Assembly (NCBI RefSeq): GCF_030269925.1
Contig: NC_085126.1
Coordinates: 3,102,501-3,166,500, forward strand
DNA: 64,000 nucleotides
From: Bombyx mori
Taxonomy: Eukaryota > Arthropoda > Insecta > Lepidoptera > Bombycidae
Direction: 5' to 3'
Shown: one piece after another, positions 10,188-22,165 of the stretch
Numbering within the stretch: the stretch's first letter is position 1
Layout of the letters: the number at the start of each line of letters is the position of its first letter
The notes under the pieces: generated by a model
Seen by the model: only the letters and a program-made list of their open reading frames with translations
Databases searched by the model: none
What the model was told of the DNA's origin: nothing
Made by a program: the position numbers and the translations under genes

Positions 10188-10430
10188 TTTTTTTATTTTA
10201 TTGCTTAGATTGGTAGACAAGCTCACAGCCCGCCTAGTGTTAAGTGATTACTGGAGCCCATAGACATTAACAACGTAAATGCGCCACCCACCTTGAGATA
10301 TGAGTTCTAAGGTCTCAGTATAGTTACAACGGCTGCTCCGCCTCTCAAAACGAAACGCATTACTGCTTCACGGCAGAAATAGGCAGGGTGGTGGTACCTA
10401 CCCGTGCGGACTCACAAGAGGTCCAACCAC
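10188..10430 (-). mobile_element. Family B SINE, headless copy
   Basis: Minus orientation, ATTGCTTAGATTGGTAGACA through GACTCACAAGAGGTCCAACC. It ends a few bases short of the usual headless start and abuts the palindrome at 10437. Confidence 0.9.
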
Positions 10431-10436
10431 ATGTTG

Positions 10437-10470
10437 CGTGGGCTTAACCTGCTCCCAGGTTAAGCCCACG
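10437..10470. other. Perfect 15-bp palindrome
   Basis: CGTGGGCTTAACCTG and its exact reverse complement flank a 4-nt loop, CTCC. The right arm runs into the family A tail that follows (CCCACGACCTCACCTACC). Confidence 0.9.
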
Positions 10471-10529
10471 ACCTCACCTACCAGTCCTGGAATAGCTGGA
10501 ATAGCCCCTTAGGCTACCAGCAAATAGGT
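10461..10529 (+). mobile_element. Family A SINE 3' end (tail variant 2)
   Basis: Only the last ~70 bases remain: CTCACCTACCAGTCCTGGAA to AGCAAATAGGTAGGGAAAAA. Confidence 0.75.
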
Positions 10530-11910
10530 AGGGAAAAAAACAGAATGTGTAAAACTTAATCATATTAAATTGTAAACCTAATCATTTAACACAGTGATTG
10601 AAAACAATGAAAAGATTTGAATTACCTAACGTCATGCGATCTATTCTATAATATAAATTCATTTAGCCAAATAAACAAAACATGACACCTTGAATCTGTC
10701 GGCGGAGCTTTGTGTAACTGAAAACTACTTAATAAAATGTTGTTTTTCAAATAAACTATCGTTGCAAAATGGTGACATCATCATATATGCCGTTCTCGGA
10801 CCACCAGGCGCGCATAAATCACAAGCGTAAGCTAGATACGGACTGAAGTATGTAAACATTCGTATACATAATAATTCTTCACAAGTTATGGACGCCTGGT
10901 ACGATCTCGCAAATATTACTAGGCTACAGGTAATTTCTGTATCTAAAAAAACTATTGATTTGTTCTTTTTTATTATTTTAGTAAAAAATAGGGCTGATCC
11001 GAATATAGGCTGAATATATTTCTATAATTTCTATCTATTTCTACAATTAAAAACGTTTGAAATGTATACATAATTCTAGATAATATTTAAAAACCAATTT
11101 TATAATAAATATCTTTTTGTTATTTTACGAATTTTGTAGAAACTTGTAGAAACTGAACTTTTGTGGACAGAAAACAGCTATTGGAATATATTTTAAGTCA
11201 TGACTAACACAGTAATCCTGCTAGATTTTAGACAAACAGATTATGAAACAAAGAAAGGCTACCGAACCCGCTTTAAGATCTTAGATCCAATAAAAATCAC
11301 TTAAATGTTCTCGCAGCAAATATTTAAATTCAATTTACATAATATTTTCAACTCAGCACTAGGACCACAACTTGGTAAATCCAATAACAGAGGAATTCAA
11401 AAGTTTACTACGTACAGTAATGGAAATGTTTTGACATTATTGATAAGCTTTAATTAGCATGTAAGTGAATAAGCTTAGTCTATTTTGGCCGGGAGAAAAT
11501 AGGGGCGTGTATCGTCTGTAGAAACACGGTTATCTTGCCCCAAACTAAGACTTTATAGTCTGATGTTTCTTTATAGTCTCTTTATAGTCTGTATTGCATG
11601 TTGAAATCTCAAAAAAACAAAAAAGATCCTATGGTTTTTCGTCACTTTTTTTATTAAAAATAACAAACAACATGGCGGTAAGATATATCGCACCTTTAGA
11701 ATTGAAGTGGCTTAACCCAAAATATTTGTTTTTTAGTAAACGCCAAAAATGTAATGTAAGAATTGTAATTATTTTGTCTCGATTTTAATACTTTAAGCCT
11801 TAAAGCGCATACCTTAAAGATGAATGTAAGTGATTGATAAAAAGTGACGGAAAGTGTACGTTGTTCTTTTCTAATCAAAAATAAATTGACTTTTTATTTA
11901 ATAAAATATA
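10530..11910. other. Unassigned AT-rich stretch
   Basis: No gene or known repeat. Two short overlapping frames at ~11594-11878 lie in low-complexity sequence and are not supported. Confidence 0.35.
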
Positions 11911-12175
11911 TCTATACTAATATTATAAAGAGGAAATATTTGTTTGTTTGTTTGTATTGAATAGGCTCCGAAACTACTGAACCGATTTGAAAAATTATTT
12001 CACTGTTGGAGAGCTACGCTATCCCCGGGTGACATAAGCTATATTTATTACATTTTCAATAAAATTAGGGTTCCTTACTGAAACTTCAATAATGTAACCC
12101 AACGTGTAAAAAAATTACATTTTTTTTTTACATCGCGTGCGCTACTACCCAAGCGAAGCTGGGGCGGGCCGCTAG
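11911..12175 (+). mobile_element. Intact non-autonomous Helitron
   Basis: Begins TCTATACTAATATTATAAAG after an A and ends GGGGCGGGCCGCTAG before a T. The subterminal GCGAAGCTGGGGCGGGCC is the GC-rich 3' region. At 265 bp with no coding capacity, it would need a Helitron Rep/helicase supplied elsewhere. Confidence 0.92.
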
Positions 12176-12390
12176 TATTTTATAAACCGGTAGAAAATGC
12201 ATTTTCTTAATTTTTTTAGATATGCCACTTAAATTCTAAATCTGCGATATTATTAAATATTAAGGTGACCACAATGTACAACTTCAACGAAACACCGTTA
12301 TCCCAAACCAATAGAAATGAGATATTCTAATTGGATTTTGTTAGAAGGAGCATTCTCCCCAATTTTCTTATATGTTTTTTATTAATCTGT

Positions 12391-12663
12391 ATTTTTTTTT
12401 CCTACCTATGCTGATAGCCTTTCAAGGCTATTTCAGCTTCTCCTTAACGTGTAGGGGAGCTCGTGGGGCTCAAACCGGAGTATTGCTAACATTGACCCTA
12501 ACAAGAGCAGTGCTTCGCAAAATCTACTACCGGATCGGAAACGCGACCCGCTGAGAAGATCCGGCGAGAAACTCAGTGGGCTGTGTCTGTGGGTTAATTT
12601 ACTCGTCGAACCCTTCGTCGCAAGCCATGGGCTCGAAGAGGACTGTGACCGGTGCTTGAGGTT
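12391..12663 (-). mobile_element. Family A (Bm1-type) SINE
   Basis: Minus orientation, from the T tract and CCTACCTATGCTGATAGCC to GTGACCGGTGCTTGAGG. The hairpin arms read CCCGCTGAG and CTCAGTGGG, so one base pair is G-T in this copy. Confidence 0.93.
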
Positions 12664-13086
12664 AAGCTGTATTTTAAGAGAATGTGAGTGCCCATCCTAA
12701 GACATGAGGTTGAATTTTCAATTATATAAAAGTTGTATTTAGCTTCGAAAGCGGAAAGTTTTAGTGTATCGCGACAGTAATAGGTAGGTGGATTGTGGTA
12801 ACTACCCGTACGATGAGTGATTTTTTGCCAATTAAGTAACACGATGTTATTCAGTAATTATATTTATTAGGCACACAATACACATTACAAGCTAAGAGAT
12901 ACACAATAAATAATAGTAAGTAAAAAAAACTCTAACATAAGCCATGTGCGCACAACTAAAGAAGACAAATGTGCTGAGTTTGTACACAATGCTCCTTACA
13001 ACTATAGAACAGAACAACACGATAATGATAACTGATCTAAGGAAATAATTTTACTCATAATATACATTAAACAATTACAATTATTA

Positions 13087-13286
13087 CCCTGCCTATTTCT
13101 GCCGTGAAGCAGTAATGCGTTGCAGGGCGGAGCAGCCGTTGTACTGTTAAAAAAGTGACACCTTACAACTCATGTCTCAAGGTGTGCGGCGGCATTTACG
13201 TTGTACATGTCTATGGGCTCTAGTAACCAATTAACGCCAGGTGGGCTGTGAGCTCGTCCAACCATCTAAGCAATAAAATTTTTTTT
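13087..13286 (+). mobile_element. Family B SINE, 5'-truncated
   Basis: From CCCTGCCTATTTCTGCCGTG to ATCTAAGCAATAAAATTTT. Confidence 0.88.
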
Positions 13287-13488
13287 ACGAATGCGCTCTA
13301 CAAGTTGATAAAAATAGCAGTGATGATAGCCGAATTTAAATTCGAATGAATTGGTAGGGGCGTGCCTGAACTTGGGCGGAGCTTATCGGAATAGGCCGGC
13401 ACAGTACTATTGTTTTCACCGCCTATCTCCGCAGCTATCATCCTGTTTTATTTAGACAGAGCCGACAGAAGCCACGAATCGTTTTCAA

Positions 13489-13838
13489 TTCGTCGTGGCC
13501 TAAAAGATAAGACGTCCGGTGCATTCGTATGTAGCGATACAACGGTGTTCGAATCCCGCAGGCGGGTACCAATTTTTCTAATGAAATACATACTTAACCA
13601 AATATTCACGATTGACTTCCACGGTGAAGGAATAACATCGTGTAATAAAAATCAAACCCGCGAAGCACTAATGCGTTTCGGTGGGGCAGACGTTGTAACT
13701 ATACTGAGACCTTAGAACTTATATCTCAAGGTGGGTGGCGGCTTTACTTTGTAGATGTCTATGGGCTCCAGTAATCGCCTAACACCAGGTGGGCTGTGAG
13801 CTCGTACATCCATTTAAGCAATAACATAAATAAATAAA
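13489..13838 (+). mobile_element. Family B SINE with tRNA-like head, internally deleted
   Basis: Head: GTCGTGGCCTAAAAGATAAG (A-box region) and GGTGTTCGAATCCCGCAGG (B-box region). The body has lost the segment between AATCAAACCCGC and GCACTAATGCGTTTCGG. The tail is TTTAAGCAATAACATAAATA. Confidence 0.88.
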
Positions 13839-14550
13839 GCTTCCATTACGCTAACAAATTCTTCTTATTCGTTGCTTTCTTCATAAGGTCGTGTCCTTGA
13901 AACTTGACCGTGGCCTGTCTCGTAAGCTGATTCCACCTCGTCCAGTCCTCAGCTTCTCGTAAGGCGGTTTTGGTGTAAGGAAAGAGACCATGCGATCGGT
14001 CGCTTAGCCGCTGGTGTGACCAAATGACCACTCTAACTGGGCTGCTAACAAATTAAGTCATGAGGTTTCTGCGGTCTTGCTAAATAGGCAGAGTAGTTAC
14101 AAGAGAATCTGGACTACAAATGCTTTAATTGTACCGCTGTCCCACGCGGCAGTACCTACCCGAGCGAGCTCTTAAGACGCCCTACCACGAATAACTGCGC
14201 AAATTAGGATTTTTGTTGCTTCAATTTCTACTACACATACCTAGTCCTCTTTTACGATGTTCCTTCCCGAAGTGTGACGTTTTAGACGCTTTAGACATTC
14301 ACTGCGGACATATAGTCTAATAATATAAATTATATTATAAATATTCACATTGAATTCTTGCTATTATTATTTATTATTTAACCACGTTCAGAATCGTCAT
14401 CTTGGCGATTGGAACCGCACCGAAACATCAGGAATTTATCGAATGTGATTATCGTCATAGGAACCCGTTTTTAACAGTCTCTGTAATGCACATAGATACA
14501 AGCGAGAGTTTAAAACTATATTTCTAATAACATTCAATACTTGCTCTCAT
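13839..14550. other. Unassigned stretch with a decayed family B trace
   Basis: Around 14125-14195, weak minus-strand similarity to family B is visible (GGCAGTACCTACCCG, CGCCCTACCACGA). Nothing else is recognised. Confidence 0.3.
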
Positions 14551-14823
14551 AAATGTGGCGGTCTGCGCAAAAGTGACCTAACCCACAATTTTTCATATTC
14601 TTGTTTACATAATATATATTGCAGTTTATTTACGACATTATAAATTTTCAAAGCAAAATCGGCGTATCCCTATTTTGACACCTAGATAGCAGATGTCTTT
14701 GTAAGCATTATTTTGCGCGTATTTATTTGATTGTGCCTAAGACGCAGCATAAAAGTTAATTGGAACCTCATTATCTCGATACTATAGTAAGATTAGACCA
14801 CTTTTGCACTGACAGCCTCAAAT
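14551..14823. mobile_element. Family H inverted-repeat element (MITE)
   Basis: The left end TGTGGCGGTCTGCGCAAAAG matches the inverted right end TTGAGGCTGTCAGTGCAAAAG, with a further shared GTG.CCTAA/GTGGTCTAA. About 270 bp, no coding. The superfamily is not determined. Confidence 0.75.
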
Positions 14824-16021
14824 ATACTTACTTCATACTTACTGAAAAACCAATCTAATGTGATTGGTACCTATTGATATATTTTGAAATTTAAAAAACT
14901 AAATTTTAGTGTTAATGTTTTTAATAATAAAAAGCAATTTATAGACAAAAGAAACGGACGAGGGAAAATAAAGAAAAATTAAAAAAGGAAAGTCCTCCAT
15001 TATATGGCACGTTGCAATGGATATATGTATACTAGAGATTTAACCCAAAGAGTTGGTTGACATTGGCTGGCGGCCGATCGTAAGACTCGTGCCAGATCTC
15101 TATACATCATGACCAAAAGACCGACCCCATATAAAGCCAAGAAGCATATGATATAACATATCCGAGGGCAGAATAATGAAAAAAAAAAAAACAATCACTC
15201 CTTGATTATCGTAACACGCAACGTTTCTTCGTCTATTTAATTCATTCATTAAAATAATTCGCATTAATTCTGATCACTGAACATTTAAATCACAATTCAT
15301 AAATATTCTTCGAATAAAATCGTATTCGATTCGTATCGTAATCGACCTCGGAGTCACAATATGTCACAGGTGCACATATGTTTCCGACAGGTTTTTTTTG
15401 TTGTTGATGTAATGCCGCATTAATTAATTTATTTATTGTTTTGTCTGGTGGTTTGAATTAAAAAACAATTGCAGAATTCGCTACACTACTGATGTACAAT
15501 CACAAACACAACAATCCACAAGCAAAATGTGTTCCAATTTCAAATATCTTTGACATCATATTTACCTCCATTGTGGTCATGCAACCTTGGTACTTACATC
15601 GAGAATATTATTTTGTTTATAATTAAAAAAATATGGCTTCCTTGTAAAATCCGCTATTAAAATTTATCCAGTCAGCTAGTTTACCATAAACATTAGCTAT
15701 ACATACTTAAGAATAAATCACAAAAATTTATAAAGCGCTCAAATCAAACTGCGCCATATTTTTATCTCATCCAGGAATAGTCAAACGTTTCCGAAACACT
15801 TCCTAGGCAGTTATGCGACCTTGGTAGCCGAAATTAAACTGGCATATTAAAAAAAATACGCCTATTTGAATGGAAATAATTTGACCGCAACCATCATCAG
15901 CTTGACAGTATCTGATTAGTTTTTGTACTGAATCGGTAGTTAGTGACTCATGGTTTTGATTTTGAACTGTAAAAATTTTCTCACGACTTTTTTTTAAATG
16001 CCCAAATCAGATCTCATATTT
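14824..16021. other. Unassigned AT-rich stretch
   Basis: No repeat family or gene was recognised. One minus-strand frame at ~15000-15194 lies over a homopolymer-rich stretch and is not supported. Confidence 0.35.
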
Positions 16022-16297
16022 GAGTCGTCTATTATCAAAGGTGGCAATCTGTGCATTTGCACAAAAAAATGTTATTGATATGTCAATACAGATTGATTTG
16101 AATATAATCGTCTCCTTCAAAGAATACGGTTCAAAACCTGCATTAAATAAAGGTTAATACTTAACCTGCTATTTATCTAAGATGTCGTTTAGAAGAGTTT
16201 TGTGACTGCCAATGGAATACAAAGTCAATAATTCGTTTTTCTGATTTACCAATAATTGTCCAAAAGTCACATTGCCGGCTTTGATAATAGTCGACTC
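16022..16297 (+). mobile_element. 276-bp MITE, copy 1
   Basis: Ends are GAGTCGTCTATTATCAAAGG and, inverted, GAGTCGACTATTATCAAAGC. ATTT flanks both sides (16018-16021, 16298-16301). An inverted copy of exactly the same length lies at 28404-28679. A 73-codon minus-strand frame overlaps the right end but is broken in the other copy. Confidence 0.88.
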
Positions 16298-16607
16298 ATT
16301 TACAGAGTGTTCGCAGACGTAGTTTTTCGGTAATTGGTAATGACAGAGTAGATAGATACCTTCATTCAAACATTTTTTTGCTGCTGGCAATCTGCGTTCT
16401 CGTTTGAAGTTCAGCTGTCATACAATCCAAGTGAGACTTCGAGCATATTTCAAATCGGGTGATGGCACTCGTAGTGATATCTATGCGTTCCGGTGGTCAC
16501 TTCAGATAGTCCATGAATTATTTCACCCGTCAAGGCAATGAAGAAAAACTCAGGTGACCTATGAATTCGTTTGCTAAAACGAAATTGAAAAAAGTTAATG
16601 AGGTCCT

Positions 16608-17235
16608 TTAAAAAAAAAGGGTGCGTGTACTTCGCGCGTAAGCAGTTATACTTTATTTTTATTAAATTTATTTCTTTTTTTTTTAAATATTAAATAATTA
16701 ATAATAAATATTTAACGTTAATAATTTAATAATATTTAGTATGAATTATATTAAATAATAATTTTGTCATTTATATTACTAAATAATACATACGGATAGT
16801 TAACCTCAATTGTATTGGAGTACTTAGGAAGGTTGATGAGCACAGTTTTTTCACAAATATTCTCTAATATTAATTAGTATTGATTTAAATATTCAATTTA
16901 AATCACTTCTGATTATAATTCAGACGCACATATAAAATTCGAACTTGTATAATGAAAACAAAATGAAAACACGCGTTTTAAATGTAGAAACTCAAAGCAT
17001 GTGGATAAATATTATAAATATAAATACACGGTGAACAGAGGCGGCGTGCGTGCCAACATGCGCCACTAACAGAGGTCCCATTTCTGTTTTGTTGGTAGCG
17101 TTTTTTCCTCAACTTAATGAGCGATTTAGTGGGCAACTTCATTTCTGTTAATTTTGTGTCACGGTGCGCGCGCATCGTAAAATTTCACCCTCATCAATTT
17201 TTCATAACGCGCCTAAAGAAGTATAACTTCAAAAA
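16608..17235. repeat. Long form of a repeat with GAAGTTATACTT ends
   Basis: The left end, AGGGTGCGTGTA...AGTTATACTTTA, and the right ~120 bp (TGAGCGATTTAGTGGGCAAC to CGCCTAAAGAAGTATAACTT) match the copy at 34341-34640. The ends are partly inverted repeats of each other. The middle is very AT-rich and specific to this copy. Confidence 0.65.
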
Positions 17236-17678
17236 CAAAAAAGCCTGACAGCCTTATCAAAATATCACCTAACCATCGCAAATAACGAATTATAAGAGAG
17301 ATTCTAATCGATATTTAGATTGCGTACACAATAGATAACCATCGACGTCCTCAATTTTACCAATAAGTGCTTTCGAAATTCTCTAATTAACATCTTCTCC
17401 GTCGGCCGAGGGATAGCCGACGACCAGTTCACGATTCTAATCGATTAATTTATGCCTAAAATCGAGATATTTTGATATTGTTGAAGAAAAAAAAAAAAAA
17501 ACATTTTGTCGCGACCGGTCTGACGGGTCGCTTGAATATTCAAAAAGATATTTGAATTATTTTTGCGAAACATATTTCTGTATTCGTTCTTAGTGATTAG
17601 TCAATTATTATTTTACTTTGTTACGAGCATCTATCCACGGCCATCGTGTAGTTCGATTCCTATCTATCGGAAAGGCAC

Positions 17679-18050
17679 TTTTTTTTTTGAAGTGAAAACT
17701 TCTTTAGGATCGTTGTGATTTCAAACCGGATGCAACGGAAAAAACGACAGGTAAGAGACACAAATACAAAAATGTGTAGGATGAAGCCAGCAAAGAATGA
17801 GACAGAAATATACATACTATTTATTTAATACAGCGCCATCTGTGACATTTTTTAATACTAACGTGTGTATGAAAGCTCTTGTAGTGAATTTTAATTTAGG
17901 ATTATACGTGAAATTAAAATATCAATTCACAGAGGGCGCTACCTTACAATTATTTACTAATGACAAAATTTTACATATACATAAGACGTTTAGGATAATT
18001 GTATTTTAATTTTGGAAGGTTTCACTTCTACCACGTGTGAATTGCACACA
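17679..18050 (-). mobile_element. Family F retroposon, copy 1
   Basis: About 360 bp nearly identical to 59640-60008. Read on the minus strand it ends TTTCACTTC followed by an A tract, so an oligo(A)-ended retroposon is likely. The ends also contain GAAGTGAAAACTTC and an inverted GAAGTGAAACCTTC. No clear target duplication was found for this copy. Confidence 0.75.
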
Positions 18051-18320
18051 TGTTTTTTTTGATAAAAATCTAAACTTAACCTAATTATCAACTTTTATGG
18101 AAAAACAACATGTGATAAAATGAAAAGCCCGCAAATTGTATGTAGCTATTTATTTGATTTAACTGCTGGCAGTAAATAGCTATAATAGGCACGAGTATGC
18201 TCTACGACTCTGTCTATTGCTACCGCGAAGAAGTCTTGCATTTCTGTTCGAAGGGCGGACAGTCTCGGCTTTAACTAATAACTTCAACATCAGGTGCTTC
18301 GAGTTCATATACCGCTATAG

Positions 18321-18572
18321 CAGAGGCTACCAAACTTATTTCATCTACTGCCCACTTTGAGAATAAATTATTTTGTACTGCCCCCATTCTTTCGCCTACT
18401 TAAAAACGGCTATAGCGAGAGCTCAGTGGGTGTCTAAGAGTCCTCCTAGATGAAATTACAAATCGCCACCGAAGTCTCTACACGATGCCCCATTTTTTTC
18501 TGGGGTCTCTTACCGCCCTTTAGGCTTGCAGCGCCCACAAGGGGGCGTTATCGCCCACTTTGAGAAAGGCTG
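18321..18572 (+). mobile_element. hAT-type MITE
   Basis: Starts CAGAGGCTACCAAACTTATT and ends CTTTGAGAAAGGCTG. The 8-bp flanks CGCTATAG and CGCTATAC match at 7 of 8 positions; 8-bp duplications are typical of hAT elements. It is homologous to the inverted copy at 35232-35473. No transposase. Confidence 0.85.
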
Positions 18573-18729
18573 CGCTATACGATAAAAGTAAAATAATTAA
18601 TTAATAGTCGATTAAGAAGACATTGATTAACTGACTGTAAATTATTTATGATTAATTGTTGATTTTACAATCAATAAAAAAATTAAGAGACCATAAAATC
18701 AGACCATAAAACAATGCTTTTTTTATATA

Positions 18730-18972
18730 TTTTTTATTGCTTAGATGGGTGGACGAGCTCACAGCCCACCTGGTGTTAAGTGGTTACTGGAGCCCATAGA
18801 CATCTACAACGTAAATGCGCCACCCACCTTGAGATATAGGTTCTAAGGTCTCAGTATGGTTACAACGGCTGCCTCACCCTTCAAACCGAAACGCATTACT
18901 GCTTCACGGCAAAAATAGACGGGGTGGTGGTACCTACCCGTGCGGACTCACAAGATGTCCTACCACCAGTAA
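18730..18972 (-). mobile_element. Family B SINE, headless copy
   Basis: Minus orientation, TTATTGCTTAGATGGGTGGA to GTCCTACCACCAGTAAT. A short inverted piece of its own 5' end follows at once (see 18949-18995). Confidence 0.93.
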
Positions 18973-18995
18973 TAATGGTAGTAGGACCTCTTGTG
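18949..18995. other. Fold-back of the family B 5' end
   Basis: A 20-nt arm (CACAAGATGTCCTACCACCA) is followed after 7 nt by its inverse, TGGTAGTAGGACCTCTTGTG, pairing at 18 of 20 positions. Confidence 0.85.
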
Positions 18996-18999
18996 CTTA

Positions 19000-19678
19000 A
19001 TGAAATACAAAATTAAAATTTTTTGTAGAAAATATTATGTATAATCACGGAGATTTTTAACTCAAACAGCCCTATTAGCATTATCTATCGAACGAATGCA
19101 AAGATCAACTCCGGCAGCCTTTATTTAACACAAAACGATAGTAATCTCCGCTCGCATCCGAGTATTGCTTTTAATTCGATCATAAACATCACGGAATTAT
19201 CGATATAAGAGACGACTGTGACACCACTATTACGGCTAAGTATTTTATTGTACATGCATATACTAATTGTTGAATTATGTTTTTTTTTTTTTTAGGTTAA
19301 TACGAATGTTTTTTTTTAGCGGAGATAGAAATCATAACGTCACTTACACTCCGCCCATCGCTTCGGATCGTAGGCTGAAGTCTTGATTGGATAACGGCGA
19401 TCCTTTCTTCGAGGCAAAATTAGGCGGGAATGTGATACCATAGAATCTCGATAATCGGAAATTTAATGCACTATAAACAAAAAATTATTACCAAGATCTG
19501 AAAATGACGAGTTTAAATAAAAAAGTGGGAGGCGAGAAATTTTTGATCGAAAAAATTATGATCGTGATTTATTCTTTAAAACATTTCCCCAAAAATCAAT
19601 GTACAAATAAATAACATTTAGAAAAGAGGTTCATTAATTTGCTCTTGCGTTACCTCTTTTGTTACTACGTTCGTACAC
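19000..19678. other. Unassigned AT-rich stretch
   Basis: No gene or repeat family was recognised. Poly-T tracts at ~19279-19294 and ~19309-19317. Confidence 0.35.
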
Positions 19679-19927
19679 TGTCCACTCATAACCCATGCAT
19701 CAGCCCGCTGAGTTTCTCTCCGGATCTTCTCAGCCGATCGCGATTCCAATCCAGTAGTAGATTCACTCGCGAAGCAGCTGCTCTTGAGTTGTTAGGTCTC
19801 CTTTGGAGGCGCTCGGGCAGCTGTTAGCAAATCCCACTGCTCCTGGCTGAGCTTTTGCTCGCCCACTTGTCCTGGTAAAACTGGAAAGGCTTCTGAGACC
19901 CCTGTAATCTCTCATTCATAAAAAAAC
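19679..19927 (+). mobile_element. Family A-related SINE, tail variant 3
   Basis: Has the same alternative 3' part as 6710-7079 (TTAGGTCTCCTTTGGAGGCG, TGTCCTGGTAAAACTGGAAA) and an ATAAAAAAAC tail. The right arm of the core hairpin has decayed (CTCAGCCGA). Confidence 0.85.
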
Positions 19928-20214
19928 ACTGTCTAATGGTTTTCGGCAGTTTTGCGCGTGAATGCAAACTATATAGAGGTGCATGATAAACGCTTCAAAT
20001 TCAGACGGGAGCGAAGCCCGTACTTCAAACTATTGTATGTTCACGAGAACTTCTTTCAACTTCAAATCACCCAGCAACTAAAATTGATTCTGTTCGATAC
20101 ATAGAGTATTTCTCCAGGGATCGAGAAAAAATTTCAAACTATTGATAAATTCAAATTATCGAGCGTGAGGTCATTGAAGGTCGAGTGTACTAATTGTGTG
20201 GGCTCACTTTTTTA

Positions 20215-20512
20215 TTTATTTTTTTCCTACCTATGCTGATAGCCTTGAGAAGCTATTTCAGCTTCACCCTAACGTGGGTAGGTGAGCTCGCGGGACTCAA
20301 ATTGCATTGCAAATCGCAGAATCTACCACAGGATCGGAAACGCGACCCACTGAGAAGATCCGGCGAGAAACTCAGTGGGCTGTGTCTATGGGTTAATTCG
20401 CTCGTCGAGCCCTTCGTCGCAAAAAAAGCGACGGGTTCGACGAGGACGGTGACCGGTGCTTGTGGTGCCTAAAAGCACTGTTAATGGATCAAGAAGATCC
20501 GTAATGACGTGT
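20215..20512 (-). mobile_element. Family A (Bm1-type) SINE
   Basis: Minus orientation. The segment between GGGACTCAAATTGC and GCAGAATCTACCA is shortened. It extends to the 5' region AGAAGATCCGTAATGACG. Confidence 0.92.
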
Positions 20513-20732
20513 GTGGGCTCACAATACGCCTTGCAACATACAAGGGTACATATCATAAACATTGCTACCAGCTCCTAAGTTTCTGAGGCTCAATTTACGA
20601 GCGGTAGTTGACTAGGATTGTTGTATTCGTGTATTAAAATCAGCACAATATTCAAATGTTGACGAAAAGTAGGTAAGTTAGTCATCCCTTATCACGGAAA
20701 AGCTTAAAGTTTTGAAAACGTCGTAAATATAA

Positions 20733-21480
20733 ACAATAATACATCTTTAAATTAATGCGTGAAGCAAAAACTTTGTACCCATTTTTACTTAAATTGCGCG
20801 GACGGAGGAGTATAAAATTTCCCTTTTTTTTTTCCTACCTTAGCTGATAGCCTTGAGAGGCTATTTCAGCGTAACCGTGGCTAGTAGGTGAGCTCACGGG
20901 GCTCAAACCTGACGACGATGCTAACACGAACCCTACCAAGAGCCGTGCTTCGCAGAATCTACCACCGGATCGGAAACGCGACCCACTGAGAAGATCCGGC
21001 GAGAAACTCAGTGGGCTGTGTCTGAGAGTTAATTTATTCGTCGAGCCCTTCGTCGCAAGCGACGGGTTCGACGAGAACGGTGACCGGTGCTTGAAGTACC
21101 TAAAAGCACCGTTAGTGGATCGGGAGGATCCGAGATGACGTGTTTTGGGCGACGTCGACTACTTTCCATTCTGTCCGCAGGATCGGGAATGTAATAATTT
21201 CCCAAATTTATAGAGAATATAGAGAAGGAGTGCAGAATGCTAATATTTTTTAAATTGTATTTGACACAACACATAATAAGTTAAATGTGTCAGTTAAATT
21301 ATAGTAATTTACTAATACGTATTATTATAAATATACTCTTTTTTTATTGTCAATTGTCAAACTTTTGTTTTTGTTTAGTCTGTGGTCAAGTTGAGAATAG
21401 ATTAATATTATTTATCTATAATGTACGTAGTTTCGGCGAAGAAAAAAAAAAATACTATATCTTATTTTAAAATGTTTTCT
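20733..21480 (+). mobile_element. Family E repeat split by a family A insertion
   Basis: The parts 20733-20823 and 21204-21480 match 48622-48930 (GCGTGAAGCAAAAACTTTG, GACGGAGGAGTAT, ATAGAGAATATAGAGAAG, TGTGGTCAAGTTGAGAATAG). AATTTCCC is duplicated at the two edges of the insertion. A large middle part present in the other copy is absent here. Confidence 0.8.
20824..21195 (-). mobile_element. Near full-length family A SINE nested in family E
   Basis: Minus orientation. It extends past GGATCGGGAGGATCC to ACTTTCCATTCTGTCCGCAG and GATCGGGAAT, making it one of the longest copies here (~370 bp). AATTTCCC flanks it (20816-20823 and 21196-21203). Confidence 0.93.
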
Positions 21481-21872
21481 TCGTTTTTATTTAATACTAT
21501 CAATATAATAAAAATAAGCCTTTTAGTTTATAAATTGCATAAAATAAACTATGTTAATGGGCAATTAACGATTTTTATTAATGATTTATCGAAAACGTTT
21601 TGCATACATTTAAAGTTGAATTTCGCATATCAATAAATCAATCTACGAGACTTGTTTCCGAAATGATCTAGTCGTTCGTCGAGTTTGCATTTGTATTAAA
21701 ATAAATCGTAATTCCAAAGCAGTAAAGCCCGTAATGTTTTGGCAAAAAATACGCAATATATTCTTGTCTCTAAATTCGGAGCCTATTCGTTGCCGTGTAC
21801 TGATGTTTGTTGGTTTGTGAGATGCATACGCACAGTCTAATTGCCAGAATTTTGTATTTATAATAATATTGC

Positions 21873-22081
21873 TTTTTTTCCTACCTCTGCTGACAGCCTT
21901 GAGAGGCTATTTTAGCTTCACCCTAACGTGGTTAGGTGAGCTCACGGGGCTCAAACCGGACTATTGCTAACACCGACCCTAGCAAGAGCAGTGCTTCGCA
22001 GAATCTACCACCGGATCGGAATCGCGACCCACCGAGAAGATCCGGCGGGAAACTCTGTGGCTGTGTCTATGGGTTAATTCG
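21873..22081 (-). mobile_element. Family A (Bm1-type) SINE
   Basis: Minus orientation, TTTTTTCCTACCTCTGCTGA to TGTGTCTATGGGTTAATTCG; 5'-truncated. Confidence 0.92.
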
Positions 22082-22084
22082 CAT

Positions 22085-22165
22085 AATAAGATTAAGCCGT
22101 GAAGTGGTTTTAATTGTGTCTACGACTCACAAAAACCGAAGAAATTACTATAATTTATTTGGAGT
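22085..22165. repeat. Short repeat shared with 63065-63145
   Basis: Both places contain AAGCCG, TTTTAATT.T, a short CTC.AC.CA block, AAAACCGAAGAAA and TACTATA in the same order. Probably a fragment of a larger element of unknown class. Confidence 0.4.

Noticed and set aside
16169..16390. 73-codon minus-strand gene
   Set aside because: Most of it is MITE sequence; the second MITE copy does not keep the frame and the reading runs out of the element.
17797..18009. Similar reading frames at 17797-18009 and 59674-59964 as a conserved small gene
   Set aside because: They lie in the two family F retroposon copies. In the shared frame I count five base differences and all change the amino acid, so there is no sign of selection on a protein.
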